A stretch of DNA of 64,000 nt. It comes from Pseudonocardiales bacterium (GTDB taxonomy: Bacteria > Actinomycetota > Actinomycetes > Mycobacteriales > Pseudonocardiaceae). Below are positions 43,823 to 53,019 of the stretch, piece after piece. Every line of letters begins with the position of its first letter. Position 1 is the first letter of the stretch. The notes beneath the pieces are model-generated. The model had not been told where the DNA came from. It ran no database searches and saw only the letters and a program-made list of their open reading frames with translations. Position numbers and translations under genes: made by a program. The stretch spans positions 1-64,000 of the forward strand of contig JAHEXI010000009.1 of NCBI GenBank assembly GCA_023252195.1, read 5' to 3'.

Positions 43823-44019
43823 TGGAGGGAGAGGGAGGCGCGTGTCACCTGCGGCAGGCCCTGGCCTGCCGGCGATAGCCGGCCGAGGAGTCGTAGGGGC
43901 CCCGGGGTCAAGCCGTTTACTCCCGATCCGCCCGGTCCCTCCGGACCTGACCCACGGGTTACCGTGACAAACCGTGCCTAACCGGTGGTGCGCGGAGGGG
44001 CCGGGCGGATCGGGACGCG
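43823..44019 (+). repeat. 197-bp conserved repeat, copy 2 (right of cargo)
   Basis: The stem arms are 43922-43944 and 43992-44014. One arm change (T in CGGTCCC against G opposite) still allows a G-U pair in RNA. The 47-nt loop differs from copy 1 after ACCTGACC. The regions before and after the copies are unrelated. Confidence 0.85.
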
Positions 44020-44628
44020 TAGCGGGCTTGACGCTGGGGGGGCGGCTCCGCACAATGCGCGCCTCCCTCTCCCGGACGCAACCACTGTTGGTTCACGTTG
44101 GGTTTACCGTGTCGCGCGCGAGCCGCCCGGCGCGCTCGCGGAGCGGAGCGGGAGCGAGCGCATAGCCGGATGTAGCGGCGGCGCGTCCGGGCCGTGTCGG
44201 CCCGGCTTGAAACCGTACAGAATGTTTTCACCGGTTACGGAAGGTCAACGCTGCGCGGTGCCGACTGATGCTTGGCAGTGAGGATGGGCGTTGGCGCGCA
44301 TCGGGTGGGTCTGAGTCTCAAGCGGTGCCTCGCCCTGCCAGAGTCATTTCCCGTCTTAGTTGATCGCTTGCACGTGTCGCTGGTCGATCACGTCGCAGTC
44401 GCCTCCAGACGCGATCGGCGCGCTCGGCATATCGACCAACCGCATCCACCGACAACGTCGCGCGGCATAGCCTGCCGCGCGTTAGACACGGCCGTGGCTG
44501 CCACTGTCCACCGTGGACAGATTGTCAATCACGATGACTGCGAAAGTCCGCCGTCACTGTGCAGAGAAGCCAGCACAGACAGCCACGTGGTCAGCGTGAC
44601 CAGCTGGTGACGACCAGCGGGGGATCAC
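44020..44628. other. Non-coding right end of element
   Basis: This stretch has GC-rich hairpins (for example CCGGGCC-GTGT-CGGCCCGG near 44187) and the third GTCCA-N3-TGGAC site. I see no gene. It probably contains integrase arm-binding sites next to attR. Confidence 0.4.
44505..44519. promoter_or_regulatory. 15-bp palindrome TGTCCACCGTGGACA
   Basis: Same GTCCA-N3-TGGAC pattern as at 26183 and 28134, here 110 bp inside attR. It may link transfer regulation with recombination. Confidence 0.5.
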
Positions 44629-44683
44629 GCAACCGCCTTGTAAGCGGTAGGTTCGGGGTTCGAGTCCCCGCGTCGGCTCCACT
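44629..44683 (+). repeat. attR: 55-bp duplicate of tRNA-Thr 3' part
   Basis: Exact copy of 7397-7451, comprising the anticodon arm, variable loop, T-arm, acceptor strand and CCA plus two bases. The 5' part of the tRNA is absent, so this is the non-functional right junction. Confidence 0.93.
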
Positions 44684-45083
44684 CCGAACAGGACGAATGC
44701 CCCACATCCCCGGTTTCGTCGTTCCACGTGACACCATTCGTGACGCGGATGAGTCGAACCCGGCCTGTGATCCGTCACCCGCGCCCCGTGTCCAGCTAGG
44801 TCAGGGACGATGACGACCACGCACGACCTCATTACAAGGCATCTGTACCGTCCTAAAACACCGACGACTCGCGCTACCGGTCGCTGAAGACAGAAATGAT
44901 CATCGTCCGCTGCCTCATCAACGGTGCCTCAGCGCGTGCTGCGGTGCGGCCGTCCGCTCATGCCGATGCGAGGACTTTGCGTCGGCATCCCGGTCGATGA
45001 AGGCTTCGGGAGGAAGCGCAAGCGCTACGGCTCGGGCTTCCCGTTGCAGTGGCGGGCCGCCTTCCGGAAGGAGCGACAGCGGA
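44684..45083. other. Region beyond attR, no gene seen
   Basis: I see no convincing coding region. It is presumably former downstream flank of the tRNA gene or eroded older element DNA. Confidence 0.35.
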
Positions 45084-45672
45084 ATGTCATCGACGCCGGA
45101 GGAGAGCGGCCCAGACTGATCAGCGACGAGGAACTCCAGACACTCTCGATCGGTGAGCTGAAACCGCACAACGCCCCGATCACCCTCGTCGGGTACGACC
45201 CGAATTGGCCACGGCTGTTCGCTCGCGAGGCCGACCGGATCCGCGTCGTGCTGGGTGACATGGCCCTGCGTATCGAGCACGTCGGCTCGACCTCGGTACC
45301 AGGACTGGCGGCCAAGCCCATCATCGACATCCTGCTGATCGTGGCAAATTCCGCCGATGAGCCGTCGTACCTACCAAATCTGGAAGCGACCGGGTAGGTG
45401 TTGCGCATCCGGGAGCCCGATTGGTTCGAACACCCCTCTTCAAGGGCCCGGACACCAACATCAACCTGCATGTGCTCAGCGCTGGTGCATCCGAGATCGA
45501 TCGAATGCTGCGCTTCCGCGACTGGCTGCGGGCCACCGACGCCGATCGGGACTATTATGCGCGTGTCAAGCGTGATCTAGCTCAGCCTACGTGGCGGCAC
45601 GTGCAGCACTACGCTGACGCCAAGACCGCAGTGATCCAGGAAATCACGGAGGGGGCGGACGCAATCGATTAG
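45084..45672 (+). pseudogene. GrpB/UPF0157-family gene, multiply disrupted
   Basis: ATG 45084 has GGAAGGAG upstream and begins MSSTPEESGP. One frameshift leads to LISDEELQTLSIGELKPHNAPITLVGYDPNWPRLF and IEHVGSTSVPGLAAKPIIDILL, the GrpB nucleotidyltransferase-like core. A TAG then replaces the expected Tyr codon after LEATG, and a further frameshift precedes LFKGPDTNINLHVLSAGASEIDRM. At least three lesions make it non-functional. Confidence 0.88.
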
Positions 45673-45798
45673 TGCACTGGCCAAACTGATCAGTTGTCGT
45701 ACGGGATGTGGCAAGCGGTCAATGATTCTCCGGGTGTAGTCACGGACTTATCGAACAGTCAGAAGCCGACGAGCTGACGTCACGAGGCGGCGGCCGCG

Positions 45799-46057
45799 TT
45801 GAGGCGCTGTTCCCTCGACGAAGGATTCGGCTCATTGGACACCAACGCCCTTGGCGAGGCACTCGAAGCGCTTACCCAGCAAGCAACCGCCGGACGACTC
45901 GTCGCGGTGATCAGCCACATGCAGGACGTCGCCGAGTACTTCGACGACGTCCCGCTGGTGAGCAAAGACGTCGGCAGCAGCGAAGCGCGGTGGGCAACCC
46001 CCGCGGAACGGCGACCACCTCCTGACCGACGAACTCGGTGAAGGGCTGGTCGAATGA
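45799..46057 (+). pseudogene. C-terminal fragment of SbcC/Rad50-like ATPase
   Basis: SLDEGFGSLDTNALGEALEALTQQATAGRLVAVISHMQDVAEYFDDVPLVSK is the signature/Walker B and switch region of an SMC-like exonuclease ATPase. Only the last 80 or so residues remain, with a frame change near 46005. Confidence 0.75.
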
Positions 46058-46266
46058 CCTCTACGAGGAACATTCTAGTCGCGGCCGCGCCGGACACGGG
46101 CCGGTGCCCAGTTCAGGCATCTACCAGGCGCTGGAGCGACGCGGTCTGGCCGCCGGCATCACAGGGCTACGGCCTCGAAGGCCCCTTTGGTCATGACGAC
46201 GAGATCACGCACCTGGCCCGATGGCGGTCAATTCCGGTGCTGTCTGTCCGGGCGGTTATCGTGTGC

Positions 46267-46605
46267 GGTGTGACCGCCGCAGCAACTCCCGGACCACGGC
46301 ACGGCTACACCGGATCGTCGTTCTCCGACGCCACTCCGGCCGAGGTCCGTGCCGTGCTGATCCCGGAGGAAGCCGCCGAGTTCGATCAGCAGTGGCGCGA
46401 GGTCATGGCTAGGGCCACCGAGACGCTAGACCTGTCCGAGGTGCTGGCGACACTGGAGTCTTGGCGACGGGTGGCTCGGCTGACCGCGGTGGCCGGGCCC
46501 GAGGCGCACCGGGTCATGTACCGCCGGGCGGCCGCCCGGCTGGCCGGGGAGGACATCCCGGTTGACGAGCCGCTCACGCGCACTAAGGCCCGGCTGGGAC
46601 TGTAG
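46267..46605 (+). CDS. DUF6247-family putative antitoxin
   Basis: The protein has about 112 residues, from GTG 46267. It contains the DUF6247-like core SFSDATPAEVRAVLIPEEAAEFDQQWREVMARATETLDLSEVLATLESWRRVARLT and a charged C-terminus. It ends six bases before a small RelE-like gene, so the two form a likely toxin-antitoxin pair. A second, truncated copy is at 52508. Confidence 0.7.
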   Translation, partial: GVTAAATPGPRHGYTGSSFSDATPAEVRAVLIPEEAAEFDQQWREVMARATETLDLSEVLATLESWRRVARLTAVAGPEAHRVMYRRAAARLAGEDIPVDEPLTRTKARLGL

Positions 46606-46611
46606 CCGCCG

Positions 46612-46866
46612 TTGTACACGGTCACCACCGACGAACAGTCACAGCAGCAGGTCGAGGCGCTTCCGGCCAAGGCGCTAGCCCCGTTCGCCGAGGCCCGCGC
46701 GACGCTGGAGGTCGCGCCCTGGAATGGCGCGCCGTACCACAAGCACCGGCCGGGCAGTCCCATGCGAGCCCTGACATTCGGCCCGGCCGGACAGGGCGAC
46801 ATCGTGTACCTGATCCTGGACGATCGCCGACGGGTCGACATCCTGGTAGTTGTCTGGCTGGACTGA
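46612..46866 (+). CDS. RelE/ParE-like putative toxin
   Basis: The protein has 84 residues and a TTG start. The pattern (VEALPAKALAPFAEARATLEVAPWNGAPY, MRALTFGPAGQGDIVYLILDDRRRVDILVVVWLD) matches small RelE-fold proteins, with the closing DDRRRVDILVVVWLD strand pair. These act as ribosome-dependent mRNA interferases or related toxins. Pairing with the DUF6247 gene upstream supports this. Confidence 0.7.
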   Translation: MYTVTTDEQSQQQVEALPAKALAPFAEARATLEVAPWNGAPYHKHRPGSPMRALTFGPAGQGDIVYLILDDRRRVDILVVVWLD

Positions 46867-46979
46867 CCGGTCAGGCAGCGGCATACACCGACAACGGGAT
46901 CTGGGCCAGATACGTCGTCGGATGCACCGCTACCATCGGTCAGGGCGCCCGGCCTGCACGGCACCGATCAGGCCGTGGA

Positions 46980-48451
46980 TCAGCACATCCCCACCATCCC
47001 CCCGATGCCACCCACCAGGAAGAGCACGCCGAGGAAGGCGACCAAAGACCCCGCGCCCCGAAGCCCGAAGGCAGACGACAGCCACGAGGCGGCGATCATG
47101 ACCCCGGCCGCGCCCGCCAGTTGCAGTGTCGAATAGAGTATGTCGACCACGAATCGGCGGACGCCGCGAGCATCGTGGGCGAAGCGCACCATCTCGACCA
47201 CGAACAAGATCACGAACAGGGCGAGAAGGAAGAACGTCGGGCTCTCCCACACGGCGTGAAGAAGGTCACCGGGGCCGAGTGCGACGTGACGGTTTCCGAG
47301 ATGCAGTCCCAGCATCGACGCCAACAACACTTCAACGGCGCCGAACACCCCGGAAAGGTGAAGGTTGTACGGTGCGAGCAGCCAGATCCGCTTCCGCAAC
47401 CGTTTCGACACCTCCGGTGACGGATAGGTGCTGGCCTTGCGATAAGTGACGGGACCTTCCGCGCCCGGAAAGTCCATGCGCTCGGGAAGGTTGTGGTGGG
47501 GTGCAAAAAGGCGCCGCCGCCGCCGGAGGCGATGTGCTGACGCACACCATCCTCATGTTCGTAGCGGGCGTAGTAGTGCTTTCCACTCTTCAGGGACAGC
47601 ACCAGCTGGGCGCCACACGGCTGGATGATCTCCCGTTCAAGGAACTCCACATCCCGGTCAGAATGGACCTCGGTGCCCTTCCTGCCGCTCTCGACCTCCT
47701 TGGCCATACACAGGATGATCCGGTCCCCGGGCTGCACCTGGTCCAGGGCGACCCCAGCGAAGTACCGCAGTTGGGCTTCGTCGATATAGGACCCGAACTG
47801 GATGTCGATGCCCCACAGCCACCAGCGGTGCGGGACCCTGATCGCGAAGTAGCTGCGACGTTGCAGTGTTTTCCACCCGCCGATCCAGCGCTTGCGGCAA
47901 AAGATGCTGGTGAAGTTGACCAGCCCGTCATACCAGTCGTGGCTTCCCGGAATGGCGAAAAGCTCCGGAGCTTCTCCCGCGGCGCACGGCAGCGCCGCCC
48001 GGTACGGCCCGAGCATGCGGTTCTCATACTCCCCGGCCTTGGGCACCGGGTACACCTGATCACCCCCCATGACCAGGATCCGCCCCCGCTCGGTGGCGTA
48101 AGTCTCGCCGTCCCAGTCGAGCTTGAGCTCCTCGGTGGCCAGCAGCCTGGCCACGGTGTACGTCGAGTTCCATCCGTCACCGAGGTCGGCGACGTGGTCC
48201 AGCCACAAATCAGCTTGCCCGGAGCGATCCGCGACCTCCGCCGGCTCCAGCGCCTGTAACTCCCGATTGTCGGCGTAGGAGCTAAAGACACCGGAGACCA
48301 GAACCCGGACCGCGGTGTCGACGAGCTGGTGGGGATCAAGCCAGCGCACCATGGGCCTACGCACGAACCCAAGCTCAGACCGATCGCAGGACGACGGGCG
48401 AGCAAGGCACGGCGCTGGCATGTCGACGGAACCCTCAGGTATCTCAACCAT
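46980..48451 (-). pseudogene. Metallophosphoesterase with membrane domain, frameshifted
   Basis: The N-terminal calcineurin-like part is clear (RILVMGGDQVYPVPKAGEYENRM, IPGSHDWYDGLVNFTSIF, SGKHYYARYEHEDG). In a CCC/ACC run near 47490 one base is missing, so the C-terminal part (LPERMDFPGAEGPVTYRKASTYPSPEVSKRLRKR and several transmembrane helices) lies in another frame. The frame then stops at 46980, earlier than expected for a membrane domain. Sequencing error is possible for the first lesion, but the eroded surroundings favour a real pseudogene. Confidence 0.75.
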
Positions 48452-48477
48452 GCTCAACATTCTCCCAGCGGGACGGG

Positions 48478-49557
48478 CTAGACGCGCACCAGCAGGGCAC
48501 CCGGGTCCACCCGCATCTGCAACCCCCGTACTTCACCCACGGGATCGCCGTCGAGTTGGGCCAGCTGTGGAGACTCCGCGCTGATGATGACGGTGCGGCC
48601 CTGCCAGTGCTGCACGATCCGGTGGCCACGGCAACGGCGGGTCAGCACCCGCGCGGTCACCGCCAACCATCCGAAGATGTCCCTCGGTCCGATGGACACC
48701 ACATCCAGCAGCCCATCGTCCACCCCGGCCGCGGGCATCAACACCAACCCGGCGAGAAGCCTGCCGCAGTTGCCGACCACCACCGTGCGGACGTGATGGG
48801 GCGGCGCGATTCGGCCATCCACGGCCAGAGTGATCGGGAATCGGGGGCCCTTCAGCGCGATTGCTCCGGAGACGAAATACGCCAGCGGGCCCAACCGAGC
48901 CTTCCAGTCATGCGGCGCGCCGGCCATGATTGCCGCGTCGAAGCCCACTCCGGCCATCACCAGAAACACCTGTTCCTGCGTGCCGTCGATGATCACCCGG
49001 CCGACGTCGATCGCGCGGTTGTTCCCGGACAAGGCAATCCGAGTGGCTTGGGCCGGGTCATCCAGCACAATGGCGAGGTTACGAGCCAGCACATTGGAGG
49101 TACCCGTGGGCACCAGGCCCATCGCGGTGCCCGATCCGGCGAGGACCTGCGCTACATGACGGACCGTGCCATCCCCACCGCAGGCAAGCACCACATCGGC
49201 GCCAGCGGCCAGCGCGATTCTGGCCTGACCGCCACCCGGGTCCTCCACGGTGGTCTGAAGCCACAGCGGTGGAGCCCACCCCAACTCCGCGCACACCCCC
49301 GTGATCTGAACATGCAACTTCGCCCAGTCCTCGACGGTGTTCGGATTGACCACCACTGCCGGCAGCGGGCAGTCCGGCAGCGAGTGCGGGGCCGTGCCTG
49401 TCTTGGTGGTATCGCTGGGAGCTTTCGTGCGGGTGTGCCCAATGCCCCCACGGGCGCGCACGTCAGATGGTCCACTGGGTACTCGCCGAGCTCCGACTAC
49501 GTCACGTATGCGCATCAACGGGGTCGTGCCGGGGTTGGTGGTGCGCACCGACGTCAT
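48478..49557 (-). CDS. Diacylglycerol/sphingosine kinase-family protein
   Basis: The protein has about 359 residues. The catalytic domain carries ADVVLACGGDGTVRHVAQVLAGSGTAMGLVPTGTSNVLARNLAI, the nucleotide-binding GGDGT motif of the DAGK_cat family, followed by the beta-sandwich C-terminal domain (AGLVLMPAAGVDDGLLDVVSIGP). It likely phosphorylates a lipid such as diacylglycerol. The first 60 residues are not conserved-looking, so the start is uncertain. It lies just upstream of the phosphoesterase pseudogene in the same direction. Confidence 0.85.
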   Translation of the reverse strand: MTSVRTTNPGTTPLMRIRDVVGARRVPSGPSDVRARGGIGHTRTKAPSDTTKTGTAPHSLPDCPLPAVVVNPNTVEDWAKLHVQITGVCAELGWAPPLWLQTTVEDPGGGQARIALAAGADVVLACGGDGTVRHVAQVLAGSGTAMGLVPTGTSNVLARNLAIVLDDPAQATRIALSGNNRAIDVGRVIIDGTQEQVFLVMAGVGFDAAIMAGAPHDWKARLGPLAYFVSGAIALKGPRFPITLAVDGRIAPPHHVRTVVVGNCGRLLAGLVLMPAAGVDDGLLDVVSIGPRDIFGWLAVTARVLTRRCRGHRIVQHWQGRTVIISAESPQLAQLDGDPVGEVRGLQMRVDPGALLVRV

Positions 49558-49925
49558 GTCGGTGTTCCGTCCCGGCATACACGACAGCGGGTGTCATGAT
49601 GCGGCCGAGAACGACGCGGAGCGAGGATGTCGGGCGTGCGGAGAGTAATCGGTCAAGGCAAAAATATTACCCTCAATTGGTTCACTACGCCAGCGGTGTG
49701 AGTCGCCTGTTCACCCCAAACCCGCGCGGTACGCAGCTCGACAGCAAGCATTCCCTTTTTTCATTCAAGCCCGTTTCCAGCCGATCGGGACTGCCTGAGC
49801 TGAGATGATTGGGGCACGGAATCAGCTCCAGCTGACAGCGGCCAGTCCCTGAGATGTCCTCGATGAGATCAAGAGCGCACCTGCGGCTGCGCGGGTGGTG
49901 GATGGCCCGGTGGCGTTATGATCCG

Positions 49926-50564
49926 TCATCGGTGCAGGCTTGCTGATAAGGCATGCCGAGCCCGCCTGATGTATTGCCCGCTCGCCGGGAGTCCGTAGCC
50001 GACGCCGATGACGGTTGCTCCGTGCCCGACCCAGAGCAGCGCGTGGCGCGTGCGGCGTGAGGACCCCGCGAATAACCCGCTCACGGCGTAGGCAGCCATC
50101 GCGGCATTCTGAGCCGCCATCGCGCGCTTTCCCTCGGCTGCGGGCAGCAGCCCAGGGCCGCGATCGTAAACACCGGTAATCACCGTGCTCACCAGGTTGA
50201 CGGCATTCTGGCCGGCGATCGCCAGCAGCGCCGGCCGAGACGGAGCGCACCTCCGCCAGAGCTGCATGCCCACCGCCGTCACGCCGGCCTTATCGAACAT
50301 GGCGTCGAGTCCGGCGCCGAACTGGCTGCTCTGATCGAGCGCACGAGCAAGATATCCGTCGACAAGATCGAGCAAGCGGCCCACAGCCACCTCGGCGATT
50401 CCGGCCGGCGTGTGTAGCCGGCGCGCGCCGTGGACGGTCAAGAGCAGGCCGGCCACGCTGACCAGGTTGGGCACGGTGACGATCTCCTGCCCGCGCAACC
50501 TCGTCACCTGGACATTCTGAACTAGGCAAGGTGGTCTTGCACCCCCGGTACGGTACACGGACAA
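49926..50564 (-). CDS. CDP-alcohol phosphatidyltransferase
   Basis: This 212-residue membrane enzyme has the signature LLDLVDGYLARALDQSSQFGAGLDAMFDKAG (D-x2-D-G-x2-A-R-x8-G-x3-D-x3-D) near residues 65-95, with flanking transmembrane helices. It transfers a phosphatidyl group from CDP-diacylglycerol to an alcohol acceptor. The acceptor cannot be inferred. The start may be an internal GTG or Met further in, as the first 25 residues look unconserved. Confidence 0.85.
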   Translation of the reverse strand: MSVYRTGGARPPCLVQNVQVTRLRGQEIVTVPNLVSVAGLLLTVHGARRLHTPAGIAEVAVGRLLDLVDGYLARALDQSSQFGAGLDAMFDKAGVTAVGMQLWRRCAPSRPALLAIAGQNAVNLVSTVITGVYDRGPGLLPAAEGKRAMAAQNAAMAAYAVSGLFAGSSRRTRHALLWVGHGATVIGVGYGLPASGQYIRRARHALSASLHR

Positions 50565-51374
50565 CGGGGTAGCGTGGAGCAGATGGCCCGGGCACCCAGG
50601 AACCCGAGATCAGCCCCGCGGCCCCTGCACCACCGAACCTTGCACCAGCGGCTCCTGGATAAGCTCACCCGGTATCGCGGCCCCAGCATTGTCGACGGCA
50701 CGCGTGGTCCGGTCGACCTCGCGCGAGAAAAAGCAGTGGAACGTCCGCTCATGCCGTGTAGCGGTGCTGAACAGGGACGTTCGGATGTCGGTGGACCGGT
50801 CGAAGCGATCATTTGTGGCAGAAACTACATTTATTTTGGTTTCCGCACAAAGATGAGCATTTGCGCGTGTAGATGAGCGCACCGAAAGGTAGGCGACCTA
50901 CCGAAGCCTGCGCAGAACCCGGCCGCCGCTGGTCACTGTGCGGCCTGCCATGCTGGCCCATCCGCCGCACAGTGTTAGGGAAGTAGGGACCGGGTGGCTC
51001 CGGCGCTGTGATCGTCGTAGCTGTCGCTGCCAGGTGGGATAGCGAGCCTGCGACGCGCAGAGAGGGTAGTGCCGTGGCGGTGGCCGGATCCCAAAACCCG
51101 CCCCGCTCCATCCTCACCGGCGGAGGCCAGCCAGGACACATCCCGTGCGACCACCAACGCGCCGGCCCGTGGGTGTGGCCAGTGAGGATATACGGCTGGC
51201 GGTGGTGACTGGATTGGTTCAGTGATCGTCAGCCTTGTTGACCATCCCTAGCTGCCGGCGTTGTGCCCCCCAGACGATCGCGATGCTCATAGCGCATCTG
51301 AGTGAGCAGCAACGAGCATGCACCGACAAGCAGCACGTCGATCTTCATCTACACGACTCAACCAGGGCGTAAAA
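50565..51374. other. 800-bp stretch without recognisable gene
   Basis: Short open frames on both strands lack ribosome binding sites and family resemblance. I see nothing I can name. The composition is host-like. Confidence 0.4.
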
Positions 51375-51635
51375 TCAGAGGTCTAGATCTCGCCGGGACT
51401 CCCCCGGAACGTCACCGGGCACGTCGTCTCGGATGCGCTGGTGTCTGCGCTCCTCGTGCTCGAAGAGCTCAGCCTCTAGCTCGTGCTTCTCGGCGATCAC
51501 GCGTGCCTCGTCCGCTTGCGCCTGGTGATGCCCCTTGTGCCACTGCGCCTTACCCTCTCTGCGGAGGTCATCGCTGCCGGTGACGCTTCCGACCGCCTCT
51601 TTCAACTTGCCCTTGGCCTTATCAGCGATACTCAT
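51375..51635 (-). CDS. CsbD-family stress protein
   Basis: This 86-residue hydrophilic protein begins MSIADKAKGKLKEAVGSVTGSDDLRREGKAQ, the CsbD signature of small general-stress proteins. The remainder is a charged helix (KHELEAELFEHEERRHQRIRDD). Start is 51635 or 51641. Biochemical role unknown. Confidence 0.9.
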   Translation of the reverse strand: MSIADKAKGKLKEAVGSVTGSDDLRREGKAQWHKGHHQAQADEARVIAEKHELEAELFEHEERRHQRIRDDVPGDVPGESRRDLDL

Positions 51636-51641
51636 GTCCAT

Positions 51642-52507
51642 CCAGCCTCTCTACTTCTTCCTCACTTCCTCGACTCGCAGGGACCGAGTACCCGCGTGGC
51701 GAGCATTCCAATCAGTCCGCGCTGCCAGTGCAGCGCGAGAGCCAGCTGTGCCAGAACCCGAACCTTGACGTCAGTGCTGGCACTCGTGACCGAGGGTAGT
51801 CGTCAGCAACCATCCGCCGCTCGCCCCCCACTCCAGGCGACCAGGACTACTGGAGCGGGCACATGACTAGCTGCCCGGCCGGACGTTTCTGCTCGCCGGT
51901 GGGTTTCAACCCCAACTCGCTGATTGGCTGGCCGTGGTGAACACCCGAGCCTGGCGGGCGTTGAGATGCGCGCCGGTCGACCGGATCGCCGCTGATAAGG
52001 CCGCGATGCTCATCCTGCCGCCGGTCGCTGCGCGGATCGCGCCCCTGCACCGGGAGGCCGTCTGCGTTGTTGAGCAGGTGGCGTATCGGTCTGCCGGGGA
52101 GCGGACCGGCCAGGTGCAACTTCCCCGGAATGACCGGGTGGTGTCAGCCGACTAGGCATGCCCGCGTGGTTCAAACGATGGCACAGAGAGTTGCGGCAGG
52201 TGCTCGCGGGGGTTGCCGGTCACGGTCGGTAACAAAACTGCTGGGGAGGCGATGAGATCAGATGGGAGTAATGTCGCGATCACGCCACTGGGGGCGAATG
52301 TGGGCACCTGGGAGAACGTCACCAACGCGGTGAAGGGTGCCGCCACCGCAGCGCTGGACCGCCGCACTCGTGATTGCTGGCGGTGCGGGGAGGCCGAAGC
52401 GGCATCGGCAACGACCACGAAACCACCGTCCGCACCACGGCCAGCGTCCGCCCCACCAGGGCCTCAGGTAGTGTCTGCCACGCCGTGCGGGGTCCGCGCC
52501 AAAGCAT
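51642..52507. other. Eroded region before second att remnant
   Basis: No gene is assigned. A 73-codon frame at 51934-52155 has plausible composition but no family match or ribosome binding site. Confidence 0.35.
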
Positions 52508-52766
52508 GTGTGCGGTGTGACCACCGCAGCAGCTCCTGGACCATGGCATGGCCGTAGCGGACCGTCGTTCTCCGACGTCACTCCAGCCGGGGTCCGCGCC
52601 GCGCTGATCCCGGAGGAAGCGGCCGAGTTCGACCAGCAGTGGCGCGACGTCATGGCTAGTGCCACCGAGACGCTGGACTTGTCAGAGGTGCTGGCGACGC
52701 TGGACTCTTGGCGGCGGGTCGCGCGGCTGACCACGGTGACCGGACCCCAAGCGCACCGGGCCGTGT
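52508..52766 (+). pseudogene. DUF6247 gene truncated at tRNA fragment
   Basis: It encodes FSDVTPAGVRAALIPEEAAEFDQQWRDVMASATETLDLSEVLATLDSWRRVARLTTVTGPQAHR, closely matching the complete copy at 46267. The match stops abruptly at the joint with the tRNA-Thr 3' fragment, losing the last 25 or so residues and any toxin partner. Confidence 0.8.
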
Positions 52767-52799
52767 AGGTTCGGGGTGCGAGTCCTCGCGTCGGCTCCG
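52767..52799 (+). repeat. Degenerate tRNA-Thr 3' fragment (old att site)
   Basis: TAGGTTCGGGGTGCGAGTCC and the following bases match the tRNA-Thr 3' end (7416-7448) with two mismatches over 33 bp. One mismatch is in the T-loop and one in the T-stem. This is probably the right end of an older integration at the same tRNA. Confidence 0.8.
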
Positions 52800-53019
52800 G
52801 TTTGAACAGACACTATCTTAAACGCGATCATCAGCGCCTCCCGCGAGCGTTCGGGCGGCATCGATGAGCTGCCGAGCGGGGCGCTGCGGGCCGCGTCAGT
52901 GCCGCAGTGGATCCGGTGATCGCTCACTCAACCGAACTAGCGCGCGTCGGGACTGGTACGAGCGCATGCGATCGTGTCAACGTTCCGTTGGTGAACCAAT
53001 CACTGAACGGAGATCGGCG

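Larger units (their letters stand above)
7397..44683 (+). mobile_element. Integrative and mobilisable element in tRNA-Thr
   Basis: The element is bounded by 55-bp direct repeats derived from tRNA-Thr. It carries a tyrosine integrase next to attL, an excisionase-like protein, a MobF relaxase, a VirD4-like coupling protein and accessory nucleases. I see no VirB4-like ATPase or other type IV secretion channel genes, nor a recognisable plasmid replication initiator. It therefore appears to be mobilisable, or to use a compact transfer system of the actinomycete type. Local GC and codon use vary strongly within it, most notably the AT-richer segments 11.7-15.0 and 38.4-43.8 kb, which points to mosaic acquisition. 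Confidence 0.88.

Noticed and set aside
7397-44683. Possible integrated prophage
   Set aside because: No capsid, terminase, portal or tail genes are visible. Relaxase, coupling protein and integrase fit an integrative mobilisable element.
50574-50876. 100-codon plus-strand frame
   Set aside because: No ribosome site, no resemblance to any family, and competing frames of similar length on the other strand.
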